Made by a program: the position numbers and the translations under genes. A stretch of 64,000 nt of DNA from Bradyrhizobium lablabi (GTDB lineage: Bacteria > Pseudomonadota > Alphaproteobacteria > Rhizobiales > Xanthobacteraceae): NCBI RefSeq assembly GCF_018131005.1, contig NZ_JAFCJK010000013.1:1-64000 (forward strand), in the 5' to 3' direction. Position 1 is the first letter of the stretch; every line of letters begins with the position of its first letter. Positions 51,061 through 59,254 of this stretch are shown here, piece after piece. A model generated the notes under the pieces. The model was not told the origin of the DNA. It worked only from the letters and a program-made list of their open reading frames with translations, and did no database searches.

Positions 51061-52446
51061 CTACCGATAGGACACGGCCTTGGCGGCCGCGACCACCTCG
51101 GCAACCGATGGCAAGGCGAGCTTTTCGAGATTGGCGGCATAGGGCATCGGCACGTCCTTGCCGGAGACCCGTGTGACCGGCGCATCGAGATAATCGAAGG
51201 CATGCTCCATGATCCGCGCGGCGATCTCGGCGCCGACACCGCTCTGCTGCCAGCCCTCCTCGACCGTGACCGCACGGCCGGTCTTCTTCACCGACGCGAC
51301 AATCGTCTCGGTGTCCATCGGACGGATGGTGCGCAGATCGATCACCTCGGCCTCGATGCCTTCCTTGGCAAGTTCGTCGGCGGCCTTCAACGCATAGCTC
51401 ATGCCCATCGCCCACGAGACGATCGTGACATCCTTGCCCGCGCGTGCCACCCGCGCCTTGCCGATCGGCACCACGAAATCGTCGAGCTTCGGTACCTCAC
51501 CGCTATGGCCGTACAGCACCTCGTTCTCGAGGAAGATCACCGGATTGGGATCACGGATCGCGGCCTTCAGCAGGCCCTTGTAGTCGGCCGCGGAATACGG
51601 CGCGATCACCTTCAGGCCCGGGACCTGCGAATACCATGCAGCATAATCCTGGCTGTGCTGGGCGGCGACGCGCGCGGCGGCACCGTTCGGACCGCGAAAC
51701 ACGATCGAGCAGCCCATCTGGCCGCCGGACATATAGAGTGTCTTGGCGGCCGAGTTGATGATCTGGTCCATCGCCTGCATGGCGAAATTCCAGGTCATGA
51801 ACTCGACGATCGGCTTCAGCCCCGCCATGGCCGCGCCGATGCCGACGCCGGCGAAGCCGTGCTCGGTGATCGGCGTGTCGATGACGCGCCGCGCGCCGAA
51901 TTCCTGCAGCAAGCCCTGGCTCACCTTGTAGGCGCCCTGATATTCCGCGACCTCTTCACCCATGATGAAGACATCGGGGTCACGCCGCATCTCCTCGGCC
52001 ATCGCGTCGCGCAAGGCCTCGCGAATGGTCTGCGTGACCATCTCGGTGCCGGCGGGCACTTCGGGATCGGGCGCCGCGGCGACGACGGGGGCGGCCGGTG
52101 CAGGCGCCGCGGGTTTGGGCGCGGGCGCTTCGGCCTTTGCCTCGGCGGGCGCCGCCTCGGCCTTCGCCGGCGCAGGCGCCTTGGCGAGGTCGGCGGCGCT
52201 TTCGCCATCGGCAAGGATGGTGGCGATCGGCGTGTTCACCGCCACGTCAGCGGTCCCTTCCGGAATCAGGATCCTGCCGAGCGTGCCTTCGTCGGTCGCC
52301 TCGACTTCCATCGTCGCCTTGTCGGTCTCGATCTCGGCGATCACATCGCCGGATTTGATGGTCTCGCCTTCCTTTTTCAGCCATTTGGCGAGGTTGCCCT
52401 TCTCCATGGTGGGCGACAGCGCGGGCATCAGCACTTGAATGGGCAT
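51061..52446 (-). CDS. pdhB: pyruvate dehydrogenase E1 beta with lipoyl domain
   Basis: Beta subunit of the thiamine-diphosphate E1 component. The 461 residues begin with a full lipoyl domain (lipoyl Lys43 in ETDKATMEVEA) and Ala/Pro linker (about 80-125), then the transketolase-like domain (VTQTIREALRDAMAEEMRRD, GEEVAEYQGAYKVSQGL, QVPGLKVIAPYSAADYKGL). An E1-beta carrying its own lipoyl domain is typical of alphaproteobacteria such as rhizobia and Zymomonas. GGGAG lies 5 nt before the ATG. Confidence 0.96.
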   Translation of the reverse strand: MPIQVLMPALSPTMEKGNLAKWLKKEGETIKSGDVIAEIETDKATMEVEATDEGTLGRILIPEGTADVAVNTPIATILADGESAADLAKAPAPAKAEAAPAEAKAEAPAPKPAAPAPAAPVVAAAPDPEVPAGTEMVTQTIREALRDAMAEEMRRDPDVFIMGEEVAEYQGAYKVSQGLLQEFGARRVIDTPITEHGFAGVGIGAAMAGLKPIVEFMTWNFAMQAMDQIINSAAKTLYMSGGQMGCSIVFRGPNGAAARVAAQHSQDYAAWYSQVPGLKVIAPYSAADYKGLLKAAIRDPNPVIFLENEVLYGHSGEVPKLDDFVVPIGKARVARAGKDVTIVSWAMGMSYALKAADELAKEGIEAEVIDLRTIRPMDTETIVASVKKTGRAVTVEEGWQQSGVGAEIAARIMEHAFDYLDAPVTRVSGKDVPMPYAANLEKLALPSVAEVVAAAKAVSYR

Positions 52447-52494
52447 ATCGGCTCCCGAAAATCGCTCTTGAAGTTTCTTCTGAGCGGCGGTGGG

Positions 52495-53511
52495 TCAGCG
52501 GTAGATGTCGGCATAGAGCTCCGACGGATCGGGCTCGGGATCGTGCTGGGCGAAGTCGGCAGCGGCGTTGACGATGTCGCGCACCTCGGCGTCCATCGCC
52601 TTCAGCTCCTGCTCACTCACTTTTGCCGCGAGCAGGCGGTTGCGGACCTGTTCGATCGGATCCTGGTCGTGGCGGACCTTCTCGACTTCCTCGCGGGTGC
52701 GGTACTTCGCGGGGTCGGACATCGAGTGGCCGCGGTAGCGATAGGTCTGCATTTCCAGGATGAAGGGCCCCTTGCCGGCACGGCACCAGGCGGTGGCCTC
52801 GTCGGCCGCGGCCTTCACGGCGCGGACATCCATACCGTCAACCTGCTTGCCCGGAATGTTGAAGGAGACGCCGCGCTTGGAAAAATCCTGCTGCGCGGAA
52901 GCGCGCGACACCGAGGTGCCCATGGCGTAGCGGTTGTTCTCGATGACGTAGATCACCGGCAGCTTCCACAGCTCGGCCATGTTGAAGCTCTCGTAGACCT
53001 GTCCCTGGTTGGCGGCGCCGTCGCCGAAATAGGTCACGCTGACGAAATCGTTACCGCGATAGCGGTTGGCGAAGGCAAGGCCGGTGCCGAGCGACACCTG
53101 CGCGCCAACGATACCGTGACCGCCGAAGAAGTTCTTTTCCATGCTGAACATGTGCATGGAGCCGCCCTTGCCCTTGGAGTAGCCGCCGCGGCGCCCGGTA
53201 AGCTCGGCCATCACGCCCTTGGCGTCCATGCCGCAGGCCAGCATGTGGCCGTGATCGCGGTAGCCGGTTATGACCTCGTCGCCCGGCTTCAAGGCCATCT
53301 GCATGCCGACGACGACGGCCTCCTGTCCGATATAGAGATGGCAGAAGCCGCCGATTGCGCCCATGCCGTAGAGTTGTCCGGCCTTCTCTTCAAAGCGCCG
53401 GATCAAGAGCATGTCACGCAGCGCCTTGAGTTCCTGTTCCCTGGTGAATTCGGGGGGAGAGCTCGCCTCCTGCCCTGATTCTTTCGCGACGCTTTTCTTG
53501 GGTGCGGCCAT
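52495..53511 (-). CDS. pdhA: pyruvate dehydrogenase E1 alpha
   Basis: Alpha subunit of the pyruvate dehydrogenase E1 component. The 338 residues contain MLLIRRFEEKAGQLYGMG, HLYIGQEAVVVGM, the thiamine-diphosphate motif FGDGAANQGQVYESFNMAE ending in VIENNRYAMGTS, and YRYRGHSMSDPAKYR around the regulatory loop. Full length. First enzyme gene of pdhA-pdhB-DUF5076-pdhC-small protein-lpd; 159 nt upstream is the ftsB-like gene. Confidence 0.97.
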   Translation of the reverse strand: MAAPKKSVAKESGQEASSPPEFTREQELKALRDMLLIRRFEEKAGQLYGMGAIGGFCHLYIGQEAVVVGMQMALKPGDEVITGYRDHGHMLACGMDAKGVMAELTGRRGGYSKGKGGSMHMFSMEKNFFGGHGIVGAQVSLGTGLAFANRYRGNDFVSVTYFGDGAANQGQVYESFNMAELWKLPVIYVIENNRYAMGTSVSRASAQQDFSKRGVSFNIPGKQVDGMDVRAVKAAADEATAWCRAGKGPFILEMQTYRYRGHSMSDPAKYRTREEVEKVRHDQDPIEQVRNRLLAAKVSEQELKAMDAEVRDIVNAAADFAQHDPEPDPSELYADIYR

Positions 53512-53670
53512 GACAATTCCGGATGAGAGGAGCCAATGAACCCTCTCTAGCCCAACTCAAATCGCCTTTAAAGGATTGCATTCGCGGGACGGACTATTGC
53601 TATGCCGCACTGCAACGCGGCGCGACATTTTTGTGATGGAGCGCGACACATTTTGAAATTTGAAGACGCG

Positions 53671-54000
53671 TCAATTCGCCTTGTTGATCCGGACCAGATC
53701 ACGCGGGCTGGCGTAGTCGAGCTGGAAGCGCGCGCGTTCGTCCAGCATGTCCGGATCAACGCGGTCGGACCGCAACAACGACACGCGCTGCTCTCCTTCG
53801 GCCCGCTCCTGTTTCAGCCGCGCCAGCTCCGACGTCAGAGCGACGATTTCCTGGTCGAGCTCCTGACGCGCGTTCAGACCGTATTTGCCGGTATACGCAT
53901 TGACCCCGAAATAGCTGACCATGAGGGCGGCTATCGTATAGAGGGCGAGCCCTGTCAGGATCGACTTGAGTCGTGTGCGGGAAACCATGGCCGACACCAT
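53671..54000 (-). CDS. ftsB: FtsB/DivIC-type septum formation initiator
   Basis: A 109-residue bitopic membrane protein: one helix (LKSILTGLALYTIAALMVSYFGVNA) followed by a coiled coil (GLNARQELDQEIVALTSELARLKQE) and the SLLRSDRVDPDMLDERAR segment typical of DivIC/FtsB, which bridges FtsL and FtsQ in the divisome. Location beside eno and pdhA is the usual alphaproteobacterial context. Two starts are possible, 54000 (MVSAMVSR) and 53988 (MVSRTRLK). Confidence 0.9.
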   Translation of the reverse strand: MVSAMVSRTRLKSILTGLALYTIAALMVSYFGVNAYTGKYGLNARQELDQEIVALTSELARLKQERAEGEQRVSLLRSDRVDPDMLDERARFQLDYASPRDLVRINKAN

Positions 54001-54089
54001 GGGGCGGCCTGGTTAATGGACTCCTAATCCAAAGCATGGTGCGAAAGGGCGCGCAGCGTTTGCGGGGATCATGCTCAAACAAAGAGAGA

Positions 54090-54124
54090 GATCATGATGC
54101 GATCCACATAATCGCATCATGATC
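54090..54124. terminator. 14-bp hairpin between FMN reductase and ftsB-like gene
   Basis: GATCATGATGCGAT and ATCGCATCATGATC form a perfect 14-bp stem with a 7-nt loop. Reading leftward it is followed by TCTCTCTTTGTTT. It lies 20 nt after the FMN reductase stop and also in the leader of the ftsB-like gene. Confidence 0.75.
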
Positions 54125-54143
54125 TAAAGGCTCCTGGCCTCGC

Positions 54144-54695
54144 CTATTTGTTGTGCGCCTCGACATGAGCCGCGAACGCAGCAATGTACTGCTGCAACAC
54201 GGTCTTCAGCGCCTCCTTGGTGAGCTCTCCCTTGTCGTCGAAAGCGTCACCGACACCATTCAAGTAGATTTCCGGCTGCTGCAGGATAGGACCCGCGATG
54301 CCCGGAAGGATGTTCTGCAGGTGCTTGGCGGCGCTGACGCCGCCGAGCGGCCCCGGCGAGCTGGAGACGATGCCGGTCGGCTTGCCGTTGAACGAGCTCT
54401 TGCCGTAGGGACGCGAGGCGACATCGATCGCGTTCTTCAGCACGCCCGGAATCGAACGGTTGTATTCGGGAGTGACGAACAGCACGCCGTTCGACTTCTG
54501 AATCTTCTCGCGGAAGGCGAGCCAGTCCGCCGGCGGCGCCGCTTCGAGGTCCTGATTGAAGAAGGAAATCTCGTGCAGCGTGGTGACGTCGAGCCTCAGC
54601 GAGGTCGGCGCAAGCTTGGCGATTGCCCTGGCGACCTTGAGCGAGAAGCTCTCCTTGCGCAGGCTGCCGACGATTGTGACGATGCTGTGAGCCAT
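54144..54695 (-). CDS. NAD(P)H-dependent FMN reductase
   Basis: Flavodoxin-like reductase of 183 residues, similar to ChrR/YieF-type quinone and chromate reductases. FMN-binding motifs are VGSLRKESFSLKVARAIA at the N-terminus and FVTPEYNRSIPGVLKNAIDV around 73-95, with SSSPGPLGGVSAAKHLQ contacting the isoalloxazine. GAGG precedes the ATG. Likely protects against quinone or oxidative stress; substrate specificity is not visible. A possible operator lies in the upstream gap. Confidence 0.9.
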   Translation of the reverse strand: MAHSIVTIVGSLRKESFSLKVARAIAKLAPTSLRLDVTTLHEISFFNQDLEAAPPADWLAFREKIQKSNGVLFVTPEYNRSIPGVLKNAIDVASRPYGKSSFNGKPTGIVSSSPGPLGGVSAAKHLQNILPGIAGPILQQPEIYLNGVGDAFDDKGELTKEALKTVLQQYIAAFAAHVEAHNK

Positions 54696-54764
54696 GGGAT
54701 TGCCTCGGAGTCTTCGTTGTGAAACTGGATTCTGTCCCTTTCAGCTACCGGCCCAGCAATAAAG

Positions 54765-54809
54765 ATGCAAGTGCATGAACAGTGCAAATTTGTAAATCCA
54801 CCATTTGCA
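54765..54809 (-). promoter_or_regulatory. inverted repeats upstream of FMN reductase
   Basis: ATGCA-AG-TGCAT (54765-54776) and TGCAAAT-N13-ATTTGCA (54783-54809) lie 70-114 nt before the gene, and AGTGCA is repeated (54770 and 54781). Such symmetric TGCA boxes suggest a repressor or activator site; the regulator is unknown. Confidence 0.4.
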
Positions 54810-54833
54810 GATTTGATGGATGGCGCCGTGACA

Positions 54834-54855
54834 GGCCGTCCCTCGCGGGACGGCC
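54834..54855 (-). terminator. terminator hairpin after MDR oxidoreductase
   Basis: GGCCGTCCC-TCGC-GGGACGGCC gives a perfect 9-bp stem 17 nt beyond the stop of the oxidoreductase gene, reading leftward. There is no strong T-run. Confidence 0.6.
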
Positions 54856-54871
54856 GTTCACAGACTCGTCA

Positions 54872-56008
54872 TCATTCCTTGTTCGGGTTGATGAGGAATT
54901 TCTCGCCGGTCGAGCGCTTGGAATAGACGGCCATGTTTTCGAGCTGTAGCGCTTCCTGCAGCGACACCACCCTGGTGTAATGGCTCGCGAAAGTGGTCTT
55001 CAACTCCGCCACCACACGCTGGCGCAGCTTGGCGCCTGCTTCCGGGCCGATCTTCATCAGGAACGGAAACAGCAGCCAGCCGCCGACACCCCAGGCCATG
55101 CCGAAGCCGCGCGGCAGTTCGATCGCGCGGTTGTCGAGGCTGCCATAGACATAGACCTGCTTGTGCACGCTCGAGCCGTAGCGGCTGTAAGCCTTGGCGG
55201 TCTTGTTGATCGCGGCCTCCATTGCCACCAGGATCTGGCCCGCGAGCTTGCCGCCGCCGATCGCATCGAAAGCGATTGTCGCTCCCGTCTCCACCAGCGC
55301 ATTGGTAAGGTGATCCATGAAACCAGGCGCGGTGGAATCGACGACATGCTTGGCACCGATCCCATGCAGAATGTCGGCCTGCTCCTTGCTGCGCACGACG
55401 TTGACGAGCCCGATGCCGTCCTTGAGACAGATCTTGTTGAGCATCTGGCCGAGATTGGACGCCGCCGCGGTGTGCACCAGCGCCTTGTGGCCTTCGCGCC
55501 GCATGGTCTCGGTCATGCCGAGCGCCGTGAGCGGATTGACGAAGCAGGATGCCCCTTCAGCCGGCTTGGTGCCATCCGGCAGCGGCAGGCACTCATTGAC
55601 CCGCAGCGTACGATACTGCGCATACATCGCGCCGCCGATCATCGCGACGGTCTTGCCCATCAGTGTCTTCGCGGCATCGGACGAACCGGTCTTGATCACG
55701 ACGCCTGCGCCTTCATTGCCGACGGGCATCGACTCGTCGAGCCGCGCGGCCATCGCACCCATCGCAGCCTCTGGCACCTTGGCGGTGACGACGGGCAGTT
55801 CGCGGGTGCCCGAGACCTTCGCGGTCGACAAATCGGCGGGACCGGCCAGAAGCCCGAGGTCGGACGGATTGATCGGCGTCGCCTCGACGCGGACCACGAC
55901 CTCATTGGGCTCGGGCTCGGGTGTCGGGACGTTGACCAGCGAAATTTCGAGCTCGCCGCTCTTCTTGATCAGCGAACGCAGTTGCAAGCCGCTCTTGCCG
56001 TCGCTCAT
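54872..56008 (-). CDS. zinc-type MDR-superfamily oxidoreductase
   Basis: A 378-residue member of the medium-chain dehydrogenase/reductase family. N-terminal GroES-like part with VRVEATPINPSDLGLLAG and VGNEGAGVVIKTGSSDAAK, then a Rossmann part with ALVHTAAASNLGQMLNKIC and TIAFDAIGGGKLAGQIL. The INPSDLG motif and lack of a zinc-ligand cysteine cluster point to a quinone-oxidoreductase or enoyl-reductase type rather than a zinc alcohol dehydrogenase. GGGAGGAC precedes MSDGKSG at 56008. Substrate unknown. Confidence 0.85.
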   Translation of the reverse strand: MSDGKSGLQLRSLIKKSGELEISLVNVPTPEPEPNEVVVRVEATPINPSDLGLLAGPADLSTAKVSGTRELPVVTAKVPEAAMGAMAARLDESMPVGNEGAGVVIKTGSSDAAKTLMGKTVAMIGGAMYAQYRTLRVNECLPLPDGTKPAEGASCFVNPLTALGMTETMRREGHKALVHTAAASNLGQMLNKICLKDGIGLVNVVRSKEQADILHGIGAKHVVDSTAPGFMDHLTNALVETGATIAFDAIGGGKLAGQILVAMEAAINKTAKAYSRYGSSVHKQVYVYGSLDNRAIELPRGFGMAWGVGGWLLFPFLMKIGPEAGAKLRQRVVAELKTTFASHYTRVVSLQEALQLENMAVYSKRSTGEKFLINPNKE

Positions 56009-56231
56009 TGCATGTCCTCCCTGAACTTCCATGTACCGCCTGGGCCCCGGATGCCCTGCGGGGGGAGCCTGGGCCGCGTTTGGCGCATGTCGATATGCGC
56101 CGGGCCGGCAATGATGTCCAGTCGCTGACGATTTCAGGAAGGAGCGCGACCTTGACGCGTCGCGGCTTGCGCAACGAGGTCCACCTGTTGCATGAGCCGA
56201 ACGGCCGGAAACCGGAGAAGCGTCCGTCGCC

Positions 56232-56252
56232 GGCGACGTCTGCCACGTCGCC
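56232..56252 (-). terminator. hairpin downstream of eno
   Basis: GGCGACGT-CTGCC-ACGTCGCC gives a perfect 8-bp stem 23 nt beyond the eno stop, reading leftward. No T-run follows. Confidence 0.45.
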
Positions 56253-56275
56253 AGCCCCGCTGCCCCGATGACGTC

Positions 56276-57559
56276 TCAGGCAAGCGCCTTCAGCGCCGCC
56301 TTCCCGGCATATTTCGCCTGCGTGCCAAGCTGCTGCTCGATCCGCAGCAGCTGATTGTACTTGGCGGTGCGGTCCGAGCGCGCCAGCGAGCCGGTCTTGA
56401 TCTGACCGCAATTGGTGGCGACCGCGAGGTCGGCGATGGTGGAGTCTTCCGTCTCGCCGGAGCGGTGTGACATCACGGACGTATAGCCATATTTGTGCGC
56501 CAGCTCGACGGCGGCGAGGGTCTCGGTCAGCGTGCCGATCTGGTTGACCTTGATCAGGATCGAGTTGCCGCGGCCGTTCTTGATGCCGTCGGCGAGCCGC
56601 GTGACGTTGGTGACGAAGAGGTCGTCTCCCACGAGCTGGCACTTCTTGCCGATCAGGTCGGTCAGTTCCTTCCAGCCTTCCATGTCGTCTTCGGACATGC
56701 CGTCCTCGATGGTGACGATCGGATAGCGCGCGACGAGGTCGGCGAGATACTTCGCCTGCTCCGACCGCGAGCGGGTCTTGTGCTCACCGCCGTAGACGTA
56801 AGAGCCCTCCTTGAAGAATTCGGTCGAGGCACAATCGAGCCCGAGCATCACGTCGCTGCCCGCGGTGTAGCCTGCCTTGCCGATCGCGTTCATGATGAAA
56901 TCGAGCGCGGCATCGGCCGTCGGCAGGTTCGGCGCGAACCCGCCCTCGTCGCCGACATTGGTGTTGTGGCCGGCCTTCTTCAGCTCGCCGCGCAGCGTGT
57001 GGAAGATTTCCGAACCGCAGCGCAACGCCTCGGCGAAGGTGTTGGCGCCGACCGGCAGGATCATGAACTCCTGGAAGTCGATCGGATTGTCGGCATGCAC
57101 GCCGCCGTTGATGATGTTCATCATCGGCACCGGCAGCGTCCGCGCCGAGGTGCCACCGACATAGCGATAGAGCGGCATGTCGTGGGCCTCTGCCGCCGCC
57201 TTGGCGCAGGCAAGCGAGACGCCGAGAATGGCATTGGCGCCAAGCCGGCTCTTGTTCGGCGTGCCGTCGAGTTCGATCATGACCTGGTCGATCGCGACCT
57301 GATCCTCGACGGCCTGGTCGCTCAGTGCCTCGAAGATCTCGCCGTTGACGGAGGCAACCGCCTTCTGCACCCCCTTGCCGAGATAGCGCGCCTTGTCGCC
57401 GTCGCGCAGTTCAACCGCCTCATGCGCACCGGTCGAGGCCCCGGACGGCACCGCTGCGCGGCCGATCGAACCGTCCTCGAGCACCACATCGACCTCGACG
57501 GTCGGATTTCCGCGGCTATCGAGGATTTCGCGGCCGATGATGTCGATGATTGCGGTCAT
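56276..57559 (-). CDS. eno: enolase
   Basis: Glycolytic enzyme converting 2-phosphoglycerate to phosphoenolpyruvate. The 427 residues contain DIIGREILDSRGNPTVEVD, PSGASTGAHEAVELRDGD, GGVHADNPIDFQEFMILP, the catalytic Glu/Lys region NVGDEGGFAPN, YPIVTIEDGMSEDD, and SHRSGETEDSTIADLAV. Full length. The start MTAIIDI at 57559 is the family norm. Divergent from the Vgb-like gene. Confidence 0.97.
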   Translation of the reverse strand: MTAIIDIIGREILDSRGNPTVEVDVVLEDGSIGRAAVPSGASTGAHEAVELRDGDKARYLGKGVQKAVASVNGEIFEALSDQAVEDQVAIDQVMIELDGTPNKSRLGANAILGVSLACAKAAAEAHDMPLYRYVGGTSARTLPVPMMNIINGGVHADNPIDFQEFMILPVGANTFAEALRCGSEIFHTLRGELKKAGHNTNVGDEGGFAPNLPTADAALDFIMNAIGKAGYTAGSDVMLGLDCASTEFFKEGSYVYGGEHKTRSRSEQAKYLADLVARYPIVTIEDGMSEDDMEGWKELTDLIGKKCQLVGDDLFVTNVTRLADGIKNGRGNSILIKVNQIGTLTETLAAVELAHKYGYTSVMSHRSGETEDSTIADLAVATNCGQIKTGSLARSDRTAKYNQLLRIEQQLGTQAKYAGKAALKALA

Positions 57560-57733
57560 GACGTACTCTTTCTCGAGAGGGTGGGCTTGATGCGCCGCGT
57601 CATACACGGCGCGCAAGCAAATGTGAACGGCTCGGCTCGCCCGCGGGTCTGACGCGGCAATGTGGTGGGTTTATGCTGTTTGGAGATTACCTTCGCGTGC
57701 TGGCCCACCGCTTCACAATGCCGAGGTAACGCG

Positions 57734-58726
57734 ATGAATCGCCGCCAGTTTCTCGCCTCCGCAACGGCCGCAATTTTGACCACCAGCGCAGGCGCGCGGG
57801 CCGCCTCGCCCCAGGACGGTCCGTTCCGGACGAAATATTTCAACCTCGACACCGGGACCGGCCCGCACGATGTTACGGCCGCTCCCGACGGTGCTGTCTG
57901 GTTCACCGGCCAACGCAACGGCGCGCTCGGACGGCTGGACCCGCGTGACGGCTCATTCAAGCTGGTCGCTCTCGGCAAGGGCGCCGCGCCTCACGGCGTC
58001 ACGATCGGACCCGACGGCGCACCGTGGGTGACGGAGGGCGGGCAGAATGCCATCGCCCGGGTCGACCCTGGCGATCACAAGGTTACGCTGTTCCGACTGC
58101 CCGGGAAGGCCGCCTATGCCAATCTCAACACCGGCGTGTTCGACAAGCGCGGGGTCTATTGGTTCACTGGCCAATCCGGCTTCTACGGCCGGCTCGATCC
58201 GAAGTCCGGCGACATCGAGGTGTTCGAGGCGCCCCGCGGCGTCGGGCCTTATGGGATCACGGTCACGCCGAAGGGCGACATCTGGTACGCCTCGCTCGCC
58301 GGTAGCCATATCGCGCGGATCGATCTTGCGACCGGCAAGGCCAACGTGATTGAGCCGCCGACACCGAACCAGGGCGCGCGGCGGGTCTGGTCGGATTCCA
58401 AAGGGCGGATCTGGGTCAGCGAGTGGAACAGCGGCAACGTCTCGGTGCACGACCCCGCGGACGGATCGTGGAAAGCCTGGAAGCTGCCCGGCAGGAGCCC
58501 ACGCACCTACGCGGTCTTCGTCGACGACAAGGACAAGGTCTGGCTCACCGATTTCTCGGCCAACGCGATTGTGCGCTTCGATCCCGCAAGTGAAACGTTC
58601 AACGCGTTTCCGAGCGACCGCACGGGCGCCAATGTGCGCCAGCTCGACGGCAGGCGCGGTGAGGTCTGGGGCTGCGAGTCCGGCCAGGACCGCCTGGTCC
58701 TGATCCAGACAGCGGAGCCTGCCTGA
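57734..58726 (+). CDS. Tat-exported Vgb-like beta-propeller protein
   Basis: A 330-residue protein with a clear twin-arginine signal (MNRRQFLASATAAILTTSAG) and a repeated beta-propeller body: PHDVTAAPDGAVWFTGQ, PHGVTIGPDGAPWVTEG, PYGITVTPKGDIWYASL and TYAVFVDDKDKVWLTDF. The blade pattern is that of virginiamycin B lyase and streptogramin lyase homologues. True Vgb is a cytosolic antibiotic-resistance enzyme; the export signal here argues against resistance and for a periplasmic lyase or binding role. GAGG precedes the ATG at 57734. Confidence 0.85.
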   Translation: MNRRQFLASATAAILTTSAGARAASPQDGPFRTKYFNLDTGTGPHDVTAAPDGAVWFTGQRNGALGRLDPRDGSFKLVALGKGAAPHGVTIGPDGAPWVTEGGQNAIARVDPGDHKVTLFRLPGKAAYANLNTGVFDKRGVYWFTGQSGFYGRLDPKSGDIEVFEAPRGVGPYGITVTPKGDIWYASLAGSHIARIDLATGKANVIEPPTPNQGARRVWSDSKGRIWVSEWNSGNVSVHDPADGSWKAWKLPGRSPRTYAVFVDDKDKVWLTDFSANAIVRFDPASETFNAFPSDRTGANVRQLDGRRGEVWGCESGQDRLVLIQTAEPA

Positions 58727-58799
58727 CGTTTGCTGGCACGCAGGCAGTTGACGAAAGGGCCCGCTTGCGTCCATTTCGGCCTCCGGAAAGATGAGGCCC

Positions 58800-59252
58800 A
58801 TGGCGAAAAAACCCCTGCAACTCGGCCGCGCCGTTGAATGGCCGGACAGCCCGGAAAAGGCGGTACTCGACCGCGTCCCCAATCCGCAGGCAGGCACCGA
58901 CTATCTGGTGCGTTTCGCCATCCCGGAATTCACCTCGATCTGTCCGGTGACCGGCCAGCCGGATTTTGCGCATCTGGTGATCGACTATGTGCCCGGCCGC
59001 TGGCTGCTCGAATCCAAATCGCTGAAACTCTACACCGCGAGTTTTCGCAATCACGGCGCGTTCCACGAGGATTGCACCGTGATGATCGGCAAGCGCATCG
59101 CGGCCGAGATCAAGCCGAAATGGCTGCGCATCGGCGGCTACTGGTACCCGCGCGGCGGCATCCCGATCGACGTGTTCTTCCAGACCGGCCGTCTGCCGAA
59201 AGGCGTGTGGGTGCCGGATCAGGGCGTCGAGCCCTATCGCGGGCGGGGCTAG
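58800..59252 (+). CDS. queF: preQ1 synthase (7-cyano-7-deazaguanine reductase)
   Basis: NADPH-dependent nitrile reductase in queuosine biosynthesis, converting preQ0 to preQ1. The 150 residues are of the short, unimodular type: catalytic Cys48 in FTSICPVTGQPDFA, the QueF motif ESKSLKLYTASF (71-82), and NHGAFHEDC with the conserved His-Glu. MAKKPLQL at 58800 is preferred over the ATG 9 nt upstream. Other que genes are not in the window. Confidence 0.95.
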   Translation: MAKKPLQLGRAVEWPDSPEKAVLDRVPNPQAGTDYLVRFAIPEFTSICPVTGQPDFAHLVIDYVPGRWLLESKSLKLYTASFRNHGAFHEDCTVMIGKRIAAEIKPKWLRIGGYWYPRGGIPIDVFFQTGRLPKGVWVPDQGVEPYRGRG

Positions 59253-59254
59253 CC

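Noticed and set aside
50748..51275. N-terminal extension of pdhC
   Set aside because: E2 proteins begin at the lipoyl domain MPINILMPALSP; the extension overlaps DUF5076 and pdhB.
50125..53478. 1117-residue open frame antisense to pdhA-pdhB-pdhC
   Set aside because: It covers well-recognised pdh genes and has no domain motif. Long antisense frames are expected from the high GC codon bias.
57734..58726. Streptogramin resistance gene
   Set aside because: The twin-arginine leader and the chromosomal core context do not fit a resistance determinant.
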